The position numbers and the translations under genes are program-made. A stretch of DNA of 64,000 nucleotides from Alloascoidea africana (taxonomy: Eukaryota; Ascomycota; Alloascoideomycetes; Alloascoideales; Alloascoideaceae), in contig JAKTTT010000044.1 of the NCBI GenBank assembly GCA_030581615.1, forward strand, positions 62,001-126,000, read 5' to 3'. Numbering within the stretch: the stretch's first letter is position 1; each line of letters starts with the position of its first letter. Positions 21,138-31,611 of the stretch are shown here, one piece after another. Under the pieces are notes generated by a model that saw only the letters and a program-made list of their open reading frames with translations, had not been told where the DNA came from and ran no database searches.

Positions 21138-23435
21138 TTAGGATCGCCAAATCTGGTTGCATTTTTCAACCAGGGCTTCTCTCGTGAGCACGCTTCGGCT
21201 CTTCCTTCTGACGGATATCATTTTGCGAGAAAGCACGTTTTTCGGAAGTAGAAAAGTCTTATTTATCAGCCTTACCAGTTTTCTGTGCACAGAGGGTCTG
21301 TGGACGAGATTTTTGCCCCCATGTGCCTTATCGTGATCTTTAATCAGTTTCACAATCTCCAAACCTTTCCAAGGCTCGTTTGGGTATTGTATAAATCCAG
21401 CAGAAACAGTACGAGTGATAACCAAGGTCGTTAAGATTTGGGCAAGTTTTGTTCGGGGCATGTTCTCCAAGAGCCATTTTATGAGGCTTTCAACATGTTC
21501 CAATAGTCGCCTTTGCTTTAGCAAGCGCAATAGAACAAGACGCCAGATCCATGGATCGACAATTGCGCCCTTTTTATTTTTCTTGTGCCGGTTCATGTTT
21601 AACGTAAATGTATACTTGAGTAAGGCTGTCAGGTTTAAAAGCGCGGTTTTAGGATCCAATCCCAAAGCACTTGGCTCTGAGAGAAGAATCGAAGCAAGTT
21701 TTTCAACAGTCTGTTTCTCAATGTTCCCAGCATTTAGCAATCTGCCCAGCTCATTTCCAGCACTGTCAAACCGGCGGTTTTCGAGCCGGACACGGACCAT
21801 GAGATTTCGAACGTTGGGTCTATCCACTTTATATCGTTTCAACCATTCAAAGTGTCTCTCTGCAATGGCGTATCTGTTTGGAATCGGCGTCTTTAGTATT
21901 CCCTCGATGAAGGAGGGTAGAAACACCTCGTATGCGCGAATCTTTGCTGGAAATCGTCTCACTTGGCAGAGCACGACCTGTTTGACCAACCTATGGGCCT
22001 CTTGTGTGCGACCTCGCAAACAAAGCAACTTTACACATGTGCTGTAGCTTAGCGGTGTCAATTCCATTGCCATTACAATTTCCAGAATTTTTTCCAGATT
22101 TGTGTCCTGTGTGGTTCTATTTGGGGTTTGACTTTGTTCTCGTAATTCAGCCTTGTACAAAGCATTCAACGGGCTTTCCAAAAGATATGGAGTCAGATTT
22201 CCTTGTCCAAGGTAGCTCACCATCAGCTCCAACATTTGGCAAATTTTTTCAAGAGACTCCCGTTTTGCAGTTTGGAAAAGCAGTCCCCAAAAAGCGTTGG
22301 GGATGAGTCGATGATCCTTACCACTCTCCACATTTTGTAGCGTCTGTGTCAGGTTTCTCAAGTAAGAGATGCGATTCTTCGCAAGCCAAGGTGCGAAAAG
22401 AAGCATACTCGAAGGTTTTAGCCATTGTGGCCGACCCAAAATGTGTTTTTGGCGTATAAACTCATCGAGTAGATTTCCAGCAGAGTTTATGTTCTCATCT
22501 TTTGGAGGCTTGGTCGCAAACACATGTCTGAAAATAGGATCCATCACTGAGCTCTTTGAGGGCCAATCGCCCTTGTGGATGAGCCAGATGGTCCATTTGC
22601 TGGCCATGTCCATGAGACCTTCCTCGACCAGGGGAGGAATGATTTGTTCGTAGAGACCAAATGATGGGGACGACGAAAGACGCTCCATGGAGTGGATCTG
22701 ATCAAGAGCAGTGACAGCGTCGGACGATCGAGACAGAACTGTTGCTTTAAACACAGTATACCATGAAGAAGGCTTGCACTGAACTTTGTCGAGCAGCCTG
22801 TGGTAGAGGACCGGTCGAAGCTCCGTCTCTGTTCCAACAGCAGGCTCCAGCATTGCAAGTCCAACAAGGGTATCATAGAGAAACGGATAGGGACGAGCTT
22901 TTTCTGAAGCAAGGCACCAGCTGATATAGTCCACGAGTTCAGCAACGGCTTCTTCATTCGCGAAGATGGCCAGAGCCAAACCTCGCCAGAAGCGGTGGAC
23001 TTGGTCCTGAAGCGGCTCTGTTGCAATCGGCATGCTTTCAAGCTTTTTCTTCTGCCAAAGCTCTCTGATTTGCTCGAGATCGGTGGCTGAGTACTCACCC
23101 AGACCAAGAACCTCTCGTGCTAACAGCCTGTCTCGCTGCTGGTCATTAGTACTTGACTGGGACAAATGATGCTCGTGAGTGTGAGTCGTTGGAACAGCAT
23201 CAGCCACGAATCTACGCTCTGTCCGAAGCAGCACTTGCCCATTCTTGAGCTTTCTTGGCCCGTCTGGCACCGAAACTGGAGCCTTTGGGGCCTTTGGGGC
23301 CTTTGGAGCGGAATCCGCAGGAGCGTGGGCTCCTAGTAGACGGGAACCCTGCGTGCGGAACAGACGTGAAGGCGGTGTCCAGAGCACAAAGCGTCGGCGG
23401 GACCAAAAGTAGAGCTGTCTTGAAGGAAGAGGCAT
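21138..23435 (-). CDS. Mitochondrial helical-repeat (PPR-like) protein, 765 aa
   Basis: The ATG at 23435 opens a basic, aromatic presequence (MPLPSRQLYFWSRRRFVLW) typical of mitochondrial import. An alanine/proline linker with three KAP units follows. The rest is almost wholly alpha-helical. It has repeated helix pairs with patterns such as YEVFLPSFIEGIL and LIHKGDWPSKSSVMD that resemble degenerate pentatricopeptide repeats, and a very basic C-terminus (VLSRKMISVRRKSRS). Yeast proteins of this build stabilise or activate translation of single mitochondrial mRNAs, or belong to the mitoribosome. I cannot assign the orthologue: these proteins diverge quickly. It is head-to-head with the NPP gene at 23587. 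Confidence 0.7.
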   Translation of the reverse strand: MPLPSRQLYFWSRRRFVLWTPPSRLFRTQGSRLLGAHAPADSAPKAPKAPKAPVSVPDGPRKLKNGQVLLRTERRFVADAVPTTHTHEHHLSQSSTNDQQRDRLLAREVLGLGEYSATDLEQIRELWQKKKLESMPIATEPLQDQVHRFWRGLALAIFANEEAVAELVDYISWCLASEKARPYPFLYDTLVGLAMLEPAVGTETELRPVLYHRLLDKVQCKPSSWYTVFKATVLSRSSDAVTALDQIHSMERLSSSPSFGLYEQIIPPLVEEGLMDMASKWTIWLIHKGDWPSKSSVMDPIFRHVFATKPPKDENINSAGNLLDEFIRQKHILGRPQWLKPSSMLLFAPWLAKNRISYLRNLTQTLQNVESGKDHRLIPNAFWGLLFQTAKRESLEKICQMLELMVSYLGQGNLTPYLLESPLNALYKAELREQSQTPNRTTQDTNLEKILEIVMAMELTPLSYSTCVKLLCLRGRTQEAHRLVKQVVLCQVRRFPAKIRAYEVFLPSFIEGILKTPIPNRYAIAERHFEWLKRYKVDRPNVRNLMVRVRLENRRFDSAGNELGRLLNAGNIEKQTVEKLASILLSEPSALGLDPKTALLNLTALLKYTFTLNMNRHKKNKKGAIVDPWIWRLVLLRLLKQRRLLEHVESLIKWLLENMPRTKLAQILTTLVITRTVSAGFIQYPNEPWKGLEIVKLIKDHDKAHGGKNLVHRPSVHRKLVRLINKTFLLPKNVLSRKMISVRRKSRSVLTREALVEKCNQIWRS

Positions 23436-23586
23436 TCGCAACTGGGCCGCGGCATAAACATAGCTGGGCGATGGAGGAAAAGATTCTGGCTGGTGAAGCT
23501 GGAGTTGGAGAGGTTGTGTTGGACGGTTTGGTTTTGTCCCTTCTCTTTCTCTTCGTCTTTACTCCCTCCTCCAAATCACAGCAAGA

Positions 23587-25746
23587 ATGTCCAGGCATGC
23601 GAACAATACCAGAACCCCGGGCAAAGGCAGCACCGTGAACATGGACATTAGGCTGGACGACTACGGCGATGGCAATAGCAATGGCATGGGCATGGACGAG
23701 AGCGACAGTGCCAGCGAGCACATGGCACTGGTTGCCCACGAGGCAGAACATGGCACCGACCAGGCGCACCCAGCTGGACACCAGAACACCAGCAAGAAGA
23801 AGGAGAAGCGGGTGTCGCTTGCCACGGGGCTGGTCTCGGAAGCAGAGTCTCGGCCCCGGCCTGGCGTTTTGAAGAGTGCGCTGTCCAAGAAGAAGCACCA
23901 CTACCACTACGCCGAGGGCGATGGCAATGGCGATGGCGACGGCGACGGCGACGGCTATTCGTACGAGATGGTCGCAGCAGGCACGGAGACGAGTGCTCGA
24001 CGGCAGCCTCGATGGGCCCGTGGCCGCGGGCGAGGGCTGCGACAGGGCCGGATGAGACGAGTGTACTTCGAGTCGGACACGACGGAGTCTGACGAGAGCG
24101 ATGAGATCGAAATCGACCTGGAGACCCACCACGCGAGAGGCTACCGGCGCGAGATGCTGGTGCGACGGTTCACGTTTGTGCTCTTCATCGCGTCGATTCT
24201 CGGGCTGCTGGGCTACTCGAGCTGGTCGCTGTCCACGCCGGGCCCGCGAGGACCAGGCTCGCGAGGCCCTGGCTCCGGCTCGCGAGGATCAGGCCCGCGG
24301 CTGGGCGACCTCAAGCCGGTCTTCTCCAACGGGAGCGAGCTGTTCTATCCGACGACCCTCGTGGTCTCGCTCGACGGCTTCCATCCGCACTACGTGTCGC
24401 GGCGGCTGACCCCGAAGCTCCACGACCTGATGAGCAACGTCGGCGGCGCGCCCTACATCGAGCCCTCGTTCCCGTCCTCGACCTTCCCGAACCACTGGTC
24501 GCTGGTCACCGGGCTGTATCCGTCGAGCCACGGCATCGTCGCGAACAGCTTCTACGACCCGGAGCTCGACGACGTGTTCGTGAGCACCGTGCGCAACCAG
24601 AGCCTGGACCCCAAGTGGTGGCAGCGCAGTGCCAGTGCCAGCGACACCGCCAGTGCCAGCACCACCAGTGCCGGCGAGGATGCGCAGCCCATCTGGCAAA
24701 CCGCCGCGTTCCAGGGCGTGTCGTCCGCGGTGCACATGTGGCCCGGTAGCGAGGTGCTCTGGGACAAGGGCGCGCCGGTCGCGGTCGACGCGTTCAACGC
24801 CAGCGTGGGGCTCGACGAGAAGGTGGCCGCCGTGCTGGGCTGGCTGGACAGAGACCTCGCGGACCGCCCCGAGCTGATTCTCGCCTACGTGCCGGAAATC
24901 GACACCCTGGGCCACCGCCACGGCGTCTCGGGGAAAGAGCTGGCCGACGGGCTCGCGCGCGTGGACCGCTTCGTGGACCTGGTGCTGGCCGGCGTGGAGC
25001 AGCGGAACCTGACCTCGTTCATGAACATTGTGTTTCTGTCCGACCACGGCATGGCGCCCACCGCGAACGACAGGCTCATCTTCCTGGAAGACATTGTTCC
25101 TCTGGACAAGATCGAGCACACCGATGGCTGGCCGCTCTACGGGTTGCGACCTTACGCCCAGTACAGCGTCGACGACGTCTACGACGAGATACTCGCCAGA
25201 AGAGCGACCCGGAAGGACAAAGACCCCAAATGGCACGTCTACAGACGAGAGGAAATGCCGCCAGAATGGTACTTTGGCGGCCCAACAGGAGGTCAGTTCC
25301 AGAACAGAATCGCACCCATCTGGGTCGTCCCAGACGAGGGCTACGCGGTCACGACCCGTGAGGACTGGAAAGCGATGGGCGAGGACTACGTCCCTCGAGG
25401 AATCCACGGCTATAACAACTCGGAAGTGCTGATGCGCGGTCTCTTTCTCGGCATCGGACCCTATTTCCAAAAAACGGACGCTGCTGGAAACAAAGACTAC
25501 TTCAAATTCGCGCCCTTTGCAAACATAAATGTCTACAATGTGCTTTGCGATACCCTACACTTGCATCCAGCTCTTAATAACGGTACAATAAAGATCGACG
25601 GCAAGGGCAATCTAGAACTGCAATTGCCGCACTTGCCCGAAAACTGGGTCGATCCGGCTCCTGCCTACCCTGGGCTCGATTACTCTGTCGATGTTTTGCA
25701 AGAAAATGCAACCTTTGATTTGCTTTGGCGCGACAAGAAAAACTAG
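23587..25746 (+). CDS. NPP1: Ecto-nucleotide pyrophosphatase/phosphodiesterase (type II membrane protein)
   Basis: The 719-residue product has a cytosolic N-terminus with a GD/GN low-complexity run (about residues 108-121). One membrane anchor (about 192-210, FVLFIASILGLLGY), a Gly/Pro/Arg-rich stalk and an extracytosolic alkaline-phosphatase-like domain follow. Metal and nucleophile positions are intact: D263 in SLDGFHPHY, the nucleophile T299 in STFPNHWSLVTGLYPSSHG, a DTLGHRHG motif and D486-H487 in SDHGMAP. The family hydrolyses extracellular or vacuolar nucleotides and phosphodiesters; yeast Npp1 and Npp2 are induced by phosphate starvation. The segment 23640-25070 is strikingly GC-rich compared with both flanks, while the last 650 bp returns to ordinary composition. 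Single exon; head-to-head with the helical-repeat gene (151 bp between ATGs). Confidence 0.93.
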   Translation: MSRHANNTRTPGKGSTVNMDIRLDDYGDGNSNGMGMDESDSASEHMALVAHEAEHGTDQAHPAGHQNTSKKKEKRVSLATGLVSEAESRPRPGVLKSALSKKKHHYHYAEGDGNGDGDGDGDGYSYEMVAAGTETSARRQPRWARGRGRGLRQGRMRRVYFESDTTESDESDEIEIDLETHHARGYRREMLVRRFTFVLFIASILGLLGYSSWSLSTPGPRGPGSRGPGSGSRGSGPRLGDLKPVFSNGSELFYPTTLVVSLDGFHPHYVSRRLTPKLHDLMSNVGGAPYIEPSFPSSTFPNHWSLVTGLYPSSHGIVANSFYDPELDDVFVSTVRNQSLDPKWWQRSASASDTASASTTSAGEDAQPIWQTAAFQGVSSAVHMWPGSEVLWDKGAPVAVDAFNASVGLDEKVAAVLGWLDRDLADRPELILAYVPEIDTLGHRHGVSGKELADGLARVDRFVDLVLAGVEQRNLTSFMNIVFLSDHGMAPTANDRLIFLEDIVPLDKIEHTDGWPLYGLRPYAQYSVDDVYDEILARRATRKDKDPKWHVYRREEMPPEWYFGGPTGGQFQNRIAPIWVVPDEGYAVTTREDWKAMGEDYVPRGIHGYNNSEVLMRGLFLGIGPYFQKTDAAGNKDYFKFAPFANINVYNVLCDTLHLHPALNNGTIKIDGKGNLELQLPHLPENWVDPAPAYPGLDYSVDVLQENATFDLLWRDKKN

Positions 25747-25751
25747 CAAAG

Positions 25752-25754
25752 TCT

Positions 25755-25789
<35 letters not shown>

Positions 25790-25790
25790 G
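25752..25790. repeat. Poly-T followed by (ATT)n microsatellite
   Basis: A poly-T tract runs into eight or so ATT units directly after the NPP stop codon. It is likely part of that gene's 3' end or polyadenylation region. Confidence 0.85.
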
Positions 25791-25858
25791 TACACCTTAT
25801 GTTTTGTTTGTTATTTGAATTCCTTAAGCATTTTGTATCTATCATGAAGAAAACAACC

Positions 25859-25925
25859 AGAAAAAAAATTAAACAGGAAAAGGAAAAGGAAAAGGAAATG
25901 GAAAAGGAGCAGGAGCAGGAACAAA
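25859..25925. repeat. Purine-rich GGAAAA/GGAGCA repeats
   Basis: All-purine hexamer repeats (ggaaaa units then ggagca units) occupy the convergent intergenic space between the NPP gene and HIT1. Confidence 0.75.
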
Positions 25926-25967
25926 AATTGGTTGGAAACCTTAGCATAGTATTAATTCGTCATTACA

Positions 25968-26502
25968 CTACTGTTCAAGTAATGCAACACACCGCTGGCA
26001 AAACTCCTCAACAAGCTCATTCTCTTCAACACCCCCTACTCTTAACTCTGCCAGTTTCTTTATAGCAAGCTCTCTTCGAGCCTCCTGGGTTTGCTCTCCA
26101 CTCAGCACAGGATCCACCAGAAACCGATACACTGTAGCAAGATGGTACTGCAAGCTTGGATACTCAAGAAGCGCTCGTAGTTTCTCGTCCCCAATGATTT
26201 TAGAATTTTTATTGCTGCTTTCAATATTGATTGTTGATGGAACAACAATTTCTTTCGTCTCATCTTTGACAGAATCTCTATCATCTTGCTTCGTACCGCT
26301 CTGCCTTGACTGAAGCTGCTTGTAACATTTCACAGAGCAGTACGGCACCCGTGTCTTAGAGCACCGGTACTTTGCGGGCGCCTCTCCGCAGACCTGGCAC
26401 GTTCCAAAAGACACTTTTCCAATAGCCTGAGAGCTCAGTTCCGGGAATCAAATGTTGACAAGCAGCGGTTCCTGAAAAGACGATGAAAACATATACACCC
26501 AT
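25968..26502 (-). CDS. HIT1: Zinc-finger HIT protein Hit1/ZNHIT3-like (snoRNP assembly), two exons with tentative exon 1
   Basis: The body (26426-25968) encodes a zf-HIT domain with C-x2-C ... C-x7-C-x2-C-x3-C spacing: GTCQVCGEAPAKYRCSKTRV then PYCSVKCYKQL. A helical C-terminal domain as in Hit1/ZNHIT3 follows. This frame has no ATG before an in-frame TGA, so a short first exon must exist. The best candidate is 26502-26497 (ATG GGT) with donor GTATAT and acceptor CTCTCAG, a 70-nt intron, giving MGAIGKVSFGTCQVC and 154 aa. An ATG at 26514 in the same frame is an alternative. Hit1 binds Rsa1 and acts with the R2TP complex in box C/D snoRNP assembly. It is head-to-head with AIM32. The family call is strong; the first exon is uncertain. 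Confidence 0.75.
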
Positions 26503-26643
26503 ACACCCCGCCATGCTCTTTTCTCTGTTGTCGGCGATAGCGGAAATAGGCCGGCGTTAGTGTTTCTTTTCGGGCAGAGTGCGGATCTTTTTCTTCCTCC
26601 TCTTTTTCTTTCTGTTTGCGACAGAAGATATTGCCGGGAGAGA

Positions 26644-27916
26644 ATGAGAATCAGAATCCAGAGTTTCTGGCGACCGAGATCTAGCGTTTGGAGCTTACAA
26701 CCGTTTCTGTCGAGGAGGATTAGCTCCAGCTCGAAATACACATTCATACCAACATGTCCATCACCATCACAATCACCGTTTGCATCGGCTTCCACCAACA
26801 GCACCGATAGCGTAGGCTGCTGCGGTTCTACGGATATTCCTGAAATGCCAAAGGGGAAGCCGTTGGATTTGACGACACCGTTAAGGGGCACGGCAGCCGA
26901 GCCCTACAAGCATCTGGTCGTTTATACCGGCAAGGATGGAGATCGTGAGTATATGTATCTGTGACTCTTGAAGGATGCCTCGCTAATTCAAAATGGCGGT
27001 AGAATGGCCAAGAAAGATTGATTTAGAACCGGGATCCCTAGCTGCTGATATCGGAAGGCTGAGAAGACGAGTACTTGATGTATGTCTATTTTCGCAATAT
27101 CCCGAATTTGTACCTGTTTTGTTTGAAATTAACAGTGCCCATAATCTATATAGTCTATGCATCCGGTGCTTGTCACAAACTCGAGTCTGCAGTCAAGTTC
27201 AAATAGTCCCGATCATTTTACTGCCCTCCTACTCCCGGACAATATTGAGATTAATCGGATTCCAAGAGATAGCGAAGATGATCTAAAATTGTTCATGGCA
27301 AGGTACCTAAAACCAGAAACAGATTCCTCTAGCAAGACCGACAATTACCTTTCCATATTTGGTAAAGCTAAAGCGACAAAAACCGAAACAAATGATAAAC
27401 GATGGTTGCATGATTTGGCCACAATGTCGAAAAAGGAAACAGATGTAAAGTTTGGAATCACTATGAATCGCAACCCCATCGTCCTCGTATGCGCCCATGC
27501 CCAGAGAGATGCAAGATGTGGAATCTTGGCTCCGTTGATTCTGGACCAGTTCCGTGCAATTTTGAAAAAAAAAAAATTGCTATACGACAAGCTTTTCAAT
27601 CCTGATGGGGTTAAAGTCGCTGGAGTTTCCCATGTTGGTGGACATGCTGTAAGTCAGTTTTTTTACTCACAATTTTGGTTTAGAAACTTGCTAATTTATG
27701 TTCAAGTATGCTGGGAACGTCATATACGTGGATAAACAGGGCGAAAGCATATGGTACGGTCGAGTCAGACCTAGTTCTGTATATGGCATTATCACAGAGA
27801 CGATTGAAAAGAAAAAAATTATTGAAGAGTTATATAGAGGCCATTATGAGAATGACATTGCCAATCGGGAGGCCAAGTTAGAATTGAGACCAGCAAAGAG
27901 AAACTCTGCTTTGTGA
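26644..27916 (+). CDS. AIM32: Mitochondrial thioredoxin-like [2Fe-2S] protein, Aim32/Apd1 family, four exons
   Basis: Exons are 26644-26944, 27003-27079, 27154-27648 and 27707-27916. Introns are 58, 74 and 58 nt (donors GTGAGT, GTATGT, GTAAGT; acceptors GGTAG, TATAG, TTCAAG). The product is 360 aa. An arginine-rich presequence (MRIRIQSFWRPRSSVWSLQP) points to mitochondria and so to Aim32 rather than cytosolic Apd1. The C-terminal domain has the family pair CAHAQRDARC (Cys-x8-Cys) and HVGGHAYAGNV, which in Apd1/Aim32 supply two cysteines and two histidines to an Fe-S cluster. The last intron splits HVGGHA from YAGN. The HxGGH motif is intact, so a cluster-binding protein is expected. It converges on RSE1 with 95 bp between stops. 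Confidence 0.88.
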
Positions 27917-28011
27917 TAAAAAATGGTCCTAAATTTTGTATATATAAGAATTCATTTCCATCTTCAGTTACATAATGAATATAGCTATTACTAGCATACT
28001 GTACAAAACTA

Positions 28012-31000
28012 TCAGTAAATAGAACCGGTCCTCATGTCTGCGATCTTCCTCTCAATGTCCCGTACAGGCCGTTCCAATTCCTTCGCAATCAACATTTTCT
28101 TATCCCGTGGTAGTGATCGAAACCGTTCGCAGAGATCGCCATCGACCACGTTTTTAACTGGAACGTAGTAACTGCGGAATCCAAGATGATCTCGCCCAGT
28201 AATGGGCAACTCATGGATTCTCAATTGGATTTCTAACTGCTGGAAAAAAACTAGATCCGAGTTGGAAGGAAACGGTATCAATGCACCTATCAATCCCTGG
28301 ATCCCAGTATACACAATTGCTTCACGTCCATTAAGAACAAGAGACGATCTCGAAAATGACGTTGGAATGTCAGAGATGTAATAGTGAGCAATGAGATCAA
28401 GCTTACCAAGGCTAGATTTGTTTGTAATCGCAACACCATGCTCATCCTCGTCCGCTAGTCGAGATGTACTCTCTGGACACCGTAGAACCCAAATGTTGCC
28501 AAACTTGTCACCTCCAATGACTGTATCGTAATCAAGCATTGTCAACGAGGTTGTGTGTCTTGCAATTGCATCATCTGCAAACGGTAAAAACTCGTTTAGC
28601 TTGGGCTTGTAAACAAGGAAAAGAACAGAGTCCCTGATATCTCCAACTACAAGACGGAACCCCTGTGTATCCATCTTTGTGATCTGATTCAGATCCAGTC
28701 TCGTCTCTGACTTTCTCAAAAGCTGTTTCCTCCCCATGTCGTATAGTCTGAGTCTGTTTCCTAACCCTACAAGCAGCTTTCCTTGGAACTCGAGCATCAC
28801 AAGTGGGATCTCCTCTACTTCTGTCCTGTAAACGAGATCTAATTTCCTACCGTCATCTTGAATCCGATAAATGTGTATAAACCCAGAGTCGCATTTATTC
28901 GGAGGCATTATGGATTTGTTAGTCGCCGTTCCAACAGCTAGGAAAACTTCATCATTGTTTGATCCTTTTGCAAAGCAACAGGTTGCAATGCTGAACGCCG
29001 CTTCTCCTTCTTCGAGTTCCTTTGTAAAAACAATTGTCCCCTCCTTTGGATCCACCACTTGGATACATGAGGCCCAGGAGCCCTGTTTTCGGGTGTAACC
29101 AAACTGGTTCACCATTTCCAGAGTCTCATCATCATCATTTGACTCATCGCCATTATCAATTTTAAGATATGACGATTTAATATTAGGTTGCGCTTGGATC
29201 GTATACAAAAGACCATTTTCTTCCATTTGAAGAACTCTTCGTGGGGTATACCTCAGTCCAATAGACTCCCTCTCAATGTTTTCTGAAATGTTTTGCACAA
29301 CGAGAATCCGTAACCCTGATTCATCTATACCCACAATGCCTTCTTCGCAATCTTCACTGGAAAAGCTCCAGCCAAACTCCAAGGATGACACATCAAGAGG
29401 CGTTAGAAGGTAAGACTCTTGTTGGACATATCCAAGCCATGTTTTCGTTGACATGGCCAGTATTGCGTTCTCTTTCTCAACCTGGACTTTTGCAAATCGA
29501 ACAGACTTTATTCCTAGTAGTCGCGTGTAAATTCCTTGGAGCTCTCCCGTTATCCGATCCACCATCGCCCTAATATAGAGCCCGCTCGTCATGCCAATGT
29601 GCACGTAGAGGGTTTCGGATCGGTAACTTGTATTTGTTGTCGAGTCAATCATTGTCATGAGTCGAATATCGCTGGGTCTTGATGATAAGCCCTGGACAGA
29701 AAGCTCTTCCAAAGCATTATCACCTTCCACAGACAGAATTGATATCGTCTGGTCATCACAACCGACTGCTAAAAAGGGGCTTCGCAATCTACCTTCAGGA
29801 ACGTCTCCAAGTGATAAACAGGTAATGAACCCGCCCATCTCCTTGCGCTCCTCTAGTTCATTCAGATGTCCATCTTCATCGTCAACCTCAAAGTAAACAA
29901 TTTCCTTGTTGGAAAGTGCCACCGCGACCTGGTAATTATTTGCCGTGGCAGAGACAATAATCATCCCTTTAGGAGGCCGCCAAATATCTTTGCCCACTTT
30001 CTCTGGAGAGATGTGCCGGATGCCGGCCTCGTGAATCTGAACAAGACAGTCTTGGCCAATCAGTTGAATAGCGATCGTGGAAACATCGGTTAGCAATCCA
30101 GAGTCTTGCACCTGTTCGACTGTATCGCCTATAGAGAGTGGAAGAGTGCCATCTGTAAAAGAAAGGACAATATACCGATCGTGCTCATCTTCAATGGACA
30201 GCTTTGTAGTCCATACAAAAAGAGGAATTCCTGGGAGCTCTGTGGATACCATTTCTTCCGTCCTTAAACCGTTCCTTATGATTTGTAAGATTGAGCGATT
30301 GCCCTGCCCTGCAACCGCATAGATCCGGGGTACTCTGTCCTCATCCTGAGTTGAAACGATCGAATCCAAAAGTGGATTTAAAAGGTTGAGCTCAGATGGA
30401 TCTTCATCAAAATTCAACAGGGGACGTGGCTCAAAAAACACGGGCTCATTAACAGAATTTCCATGGCTGGTTAAGACCAAACTTTCCTCATCATCACCCA
30501 GAGCAGTGAACCGGTACAGCGTAGCATTCCCATTTTGACATGCTGCAAAGAGGTGGCCGGATCTTAAAATGTTAATCGATGAACACAGAGGGATCGTATC
30601 GAAATATTTGATTTCTAAAGATCTTACCATCCTGTTGTCATCCTCGTCAATGTTTAGGGTAACCTTGAAAAGGTCTCCGGCAACGGATTGGAGAAGGAAG
30701 AAGAAAAATGAAGAGCTGGAAGCTCTCACAGTGTGCACAACCCCCGATACGATCATGGTATCTTCCACAGGACCGTCCTGCTCCCTTCGTGGAATCGGAA
30801 CAGATATCGGTGCCTGTTGCTTTTCCTGGCTGTAAAAAGTGATAAAGTTTTTCGTTCCAACCAAGACTCCCGTGGTTTCCAACATGCCTCCAGGGCGAGG
30901 GACAGCAATGAGAAAGTTTGCATCACGGTCAACAACCACTGAGCTTTTCCTGACAACGTGGTTCAGTCCCAGATCTAGTTCGTAGTAAGTGAGCATCTTT

Positions 31001-31611
31001 TTCGCGTCTCTATAAGGGTCCACATCGTGTTTCCTCTCTATTTCGGAGTAGTCAACCTCCAAAGCCGCGAACAATGGATTGCCATAGTAGTTATCCAAGC
31101 CAATAACCCCAAACACGACTGTTTTGCTTCGATGTGCTTCCAGTGGGGATGATATTGTGACATTGTTTGCGGCATCGCGGTTCAAGACATAGACCAGCTT
31201 ATTCTTCTCAAACGCCGATATAAGAGCAGCTCTCCCCTTCGCCTCAACTGCAAGATACTGTCCTGGAACGACTCGGCGGACCCCCGTTTTGCCAAAGGGC
31301 TCTCTGTGCAGGCTCTTGAACCTGTTTTGCTCCCCATCATACTCCAACACCGAAATCATGCCAGAGTCTGATGCCACCAAAATGTGTTCCTTGTTTGACT
31401 GCTCGATCCGGAAAGACGCAATCGATCGAATAATGGAGAAACACTCGTGTGTAAGAACCGTCTCCAGCTGCCCATCATGAGCGGTCAGCAGCTCGAGGGC
31501 CGAGCCTCTAGCAACGATAATCTCCTGTGTGCCGAGCCCAGAAAAGTACCCAACAATGGAACATGTAATTGCAGGCCTCTGCACCGTCAACGAATAAAGG
31601 CCAAACGCCAT
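28012..31611 (-). CDS. RSE1: U2 snRNP SF3b subunit Rse1 (SF3B3/SAP130)
   Basis: The 1199-residue single-exon product aligns in my reading over its full length with human SF3B3 (1217 aa). Examples are the N-terminal LYSLTVQRPAITCSIVGYFS, VVPGQYLAVEAKGRA, KLVYVLNRDAANNVTISSPL, LTYYELDLGLNHVVRKSS, and near the end GRDHLGFRSYYVPVKNVVDG followed by DLCERF. The protein folds as three beta-propellers like DDB1. It is a scaffold of SF3b, which holds the branch-point adenosine helix in the spliceosome. No truncation or insertion is evident. It is divergent from PRD1 (188 bp between ATGs) with a Cbf1-type palindrome between them. Confidence 0.97.
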   Translation of the reverse strand: MAFGLYSLTVQRPAITCSIVGYFSGLGTQEIIVARGSALELLTAHDGQLETVLTHECFSIIRSIASFRIEQSNKEHILVASDSGMISVLEYDGEQNRFKSLHREPFGKTGVRRVVPGQYLAVEAKGRAALISAFEKNKLVYVLNRDAANNVTISSPLEAHRSKTVVFGVIGLDNYYGNPLFAALEVDYSEIERKHDVDPYRDAKKMLTYYELDLGLNHVVRKSSVVVDRDANFLIAVPRPGGMLETTGVLVGTKNFITFYSQEKQQAPISVPIPRREQDGPVEDTMIVSGVVHTVRASSSSFFFFLLQSVAGDLFKVTLNIDEDDNRMVRSLEIKYFDTIPLCSSINILRSGHLFAACQNGNATLYRFTALGDDEESLVLTSHGNSVNEPVFFEPRPLLNFDEDPSELNLLNPLLDSIVSTQDEDRVPRIYAVAGQGNRSILQIIRNGLRTEEMVSTELPGIPLFVWTTKLSIEDEHDRYIVLSFTDGTLPLSIGDTVEQVQDSGLLTDVSTIAIQLIGQDCLVQIHEAGIRHISPEKVGKDIWRPPKGMIIVSATANNYQVAVALSNKEIVYFEVDDEDGHLNELEERKEMGGFITCLSLGDVPEGRLRSPFLAVGCDDQTISILSVEGDNALEELSVQGLSSRPSDIRLMTMIDSTTNTSYRSETLYVHIGMTSGLYIRAMVDRITGELQGIYTRLLGIKSVRFAKVQVEKENAILAMSTKTWLGYVQQESYLLTPLDVSSLEFGWSFSSEDCEEGIVGIDESGLRILVVQNISENIERESIGLRYTPRRVLQMEENGLLYTIQAQPNIKSSYLKIDNGDESNDDDETLEMVNQFGYTRKQGSWASCIQVVDPKEGTIVFTKELEEGEAAFSIATCCFAKGSNNDEVFLAVGTATNKSIMPPNKCDSGFIHIYRIQDDGRKLDLVYRTEVEEIPLVMLEFQGKLLVGLGNRLRLYDMGRKQLLRKSETRLDLNQITKMDTQGFRLVVGDIRDSVLFLVYKPKLNEFLPFADDAIARHTTSLTMLDYDTVIGGDKFGNIWVLRCPESTSRLADEDEHGVAITNKSSLGKLDLIAHYYISDIPTSFSRSSLVLNGREAIVYTGIQGLIGALIPFPSNSDLVFFQQLEIQLRIHELPITGRDHLGFRSYYVPVKNVVDGDLCERFRSLPRDKKMLIAKELERPVRDIERKIADMRTGSIY

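Noticed and set aside
24289-25470. 393-codon minus-strand open frame
   Set aside because: It lies wholly antisense to the intact NPP coding sequence and arises from its extreme GC bias. The translation is low-complexity (many V, A, R, H) without family features.
23587-25746. Horizontal transfer of the NPP gene
   Set aside because: The unusual composition covers only part of the gene, the 3' third matches the flanks, and the membrane-anchored architecture is the normal yeast one.
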